A stretch of 64,000 nucleotides of DNA, taken from contig CALZFC010000248.1 of assembly GCA_945643635.1 (NCBI GenBank), positions 783,501 through 847,500 of the forward strand, read 5' to 3'. The DNA comes from Allodiplogaster sudhausi. Its lineage: Eukaryota > Nematoda > Chromadorea > Rhabditida > Diplogasteridae. The position numbers were made by a program, and so were the translations under genes. Positions 59,105 through 64,000 of the stretch are shown here, piece by piece (within the stretch, counting starts at the first letter, position 1; every line of letters starts with the position of its first letter). The notes beneath the pieces are model-generated. The model was given only the letters and a program-made list of their open reading frames with translations, did not search any database and was not told the DNA's origin.

Positions 59105-64000
<4,896 letters not shown>

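Overview
The window is nuclear DNA from an intron-rich animal, most likely a nematode or a close ecdysozoan relative. The reasons are two innexin genes, a nematode-type STELLO/DUF288 glycosyltransferase, many introns of about 50-300 bases, and GC-rich exons set in AT-rich introns full of (GA)n/(CT)n tracts. No bacterial or organellar gene was seen. Exon borders below were worked out by hand from GT/GC-AG signals, reading phase and recalled family conservation. No search or RNA evidence was used.

Layout. 1-432: GC-rich sequence that looks like an antisense LTR retroelement inside an innexin intron. 433-1011: last three exons of innexin 1 (+). 1442-4570: innexin 2 (+). 4571-9389: pyrimidine-rich, gene-poor. 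9390-14754: an MCTP (multiple C2 and transmembrane domain) gene (+) with a hAT-type insertion at one splice donor. 16863-19983: a dual-specificity phosphatase (-). 19984-29008: about 9 kb dominated by (GA)n/(CT)n. 29009-32474: an unrecognised single-pass membrane protein gene (+). 33337-36548: a large palindrome with other elements nested in it. 37226-46784: a STELLO/DUF288-type gene (+) whose introns carry a duplicated exon, a MITE and two foldback elements. 47102-49375: a beta-1,3-galactosyltransferase-like (GT31) gene (-). 50997-52514: a small BAR-like coiled-coil gene (-). 53293-54990: a secreted protein made of two repeat modules (+). 55390-58252: a partial tandem copy of the BAR/secreted gene pair. 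59105-64000: cytosolic-type alanyl-tRNA synthetase (+), running off the window.

The genes do not form a pathway. Two are probable Golgi glycosyltransferases and the unrecognised gene also has a type II membrane layout, but any link between them is inference. MCTP (calcium and membrane) and the innexins (gap junctions) are housekeeping or neuromuscular animal genes.

The most interesting material is mobile DNA between 33 and 46 kb. Three palindromic elements there have no visible transposase. One has internal pol III-like tRNA promoters in both arms. Two have arms made of short motifs repeated many times around GC-rich, coding-like cores. The STELLO gene that hosts two of them has an identical 97-base exon in tandem, one in-frame TGA, one damaged splice acceptor and one phase conflict, so it may be decaying. 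Several introns in at least three genes appear to use GC rather than GT donors.
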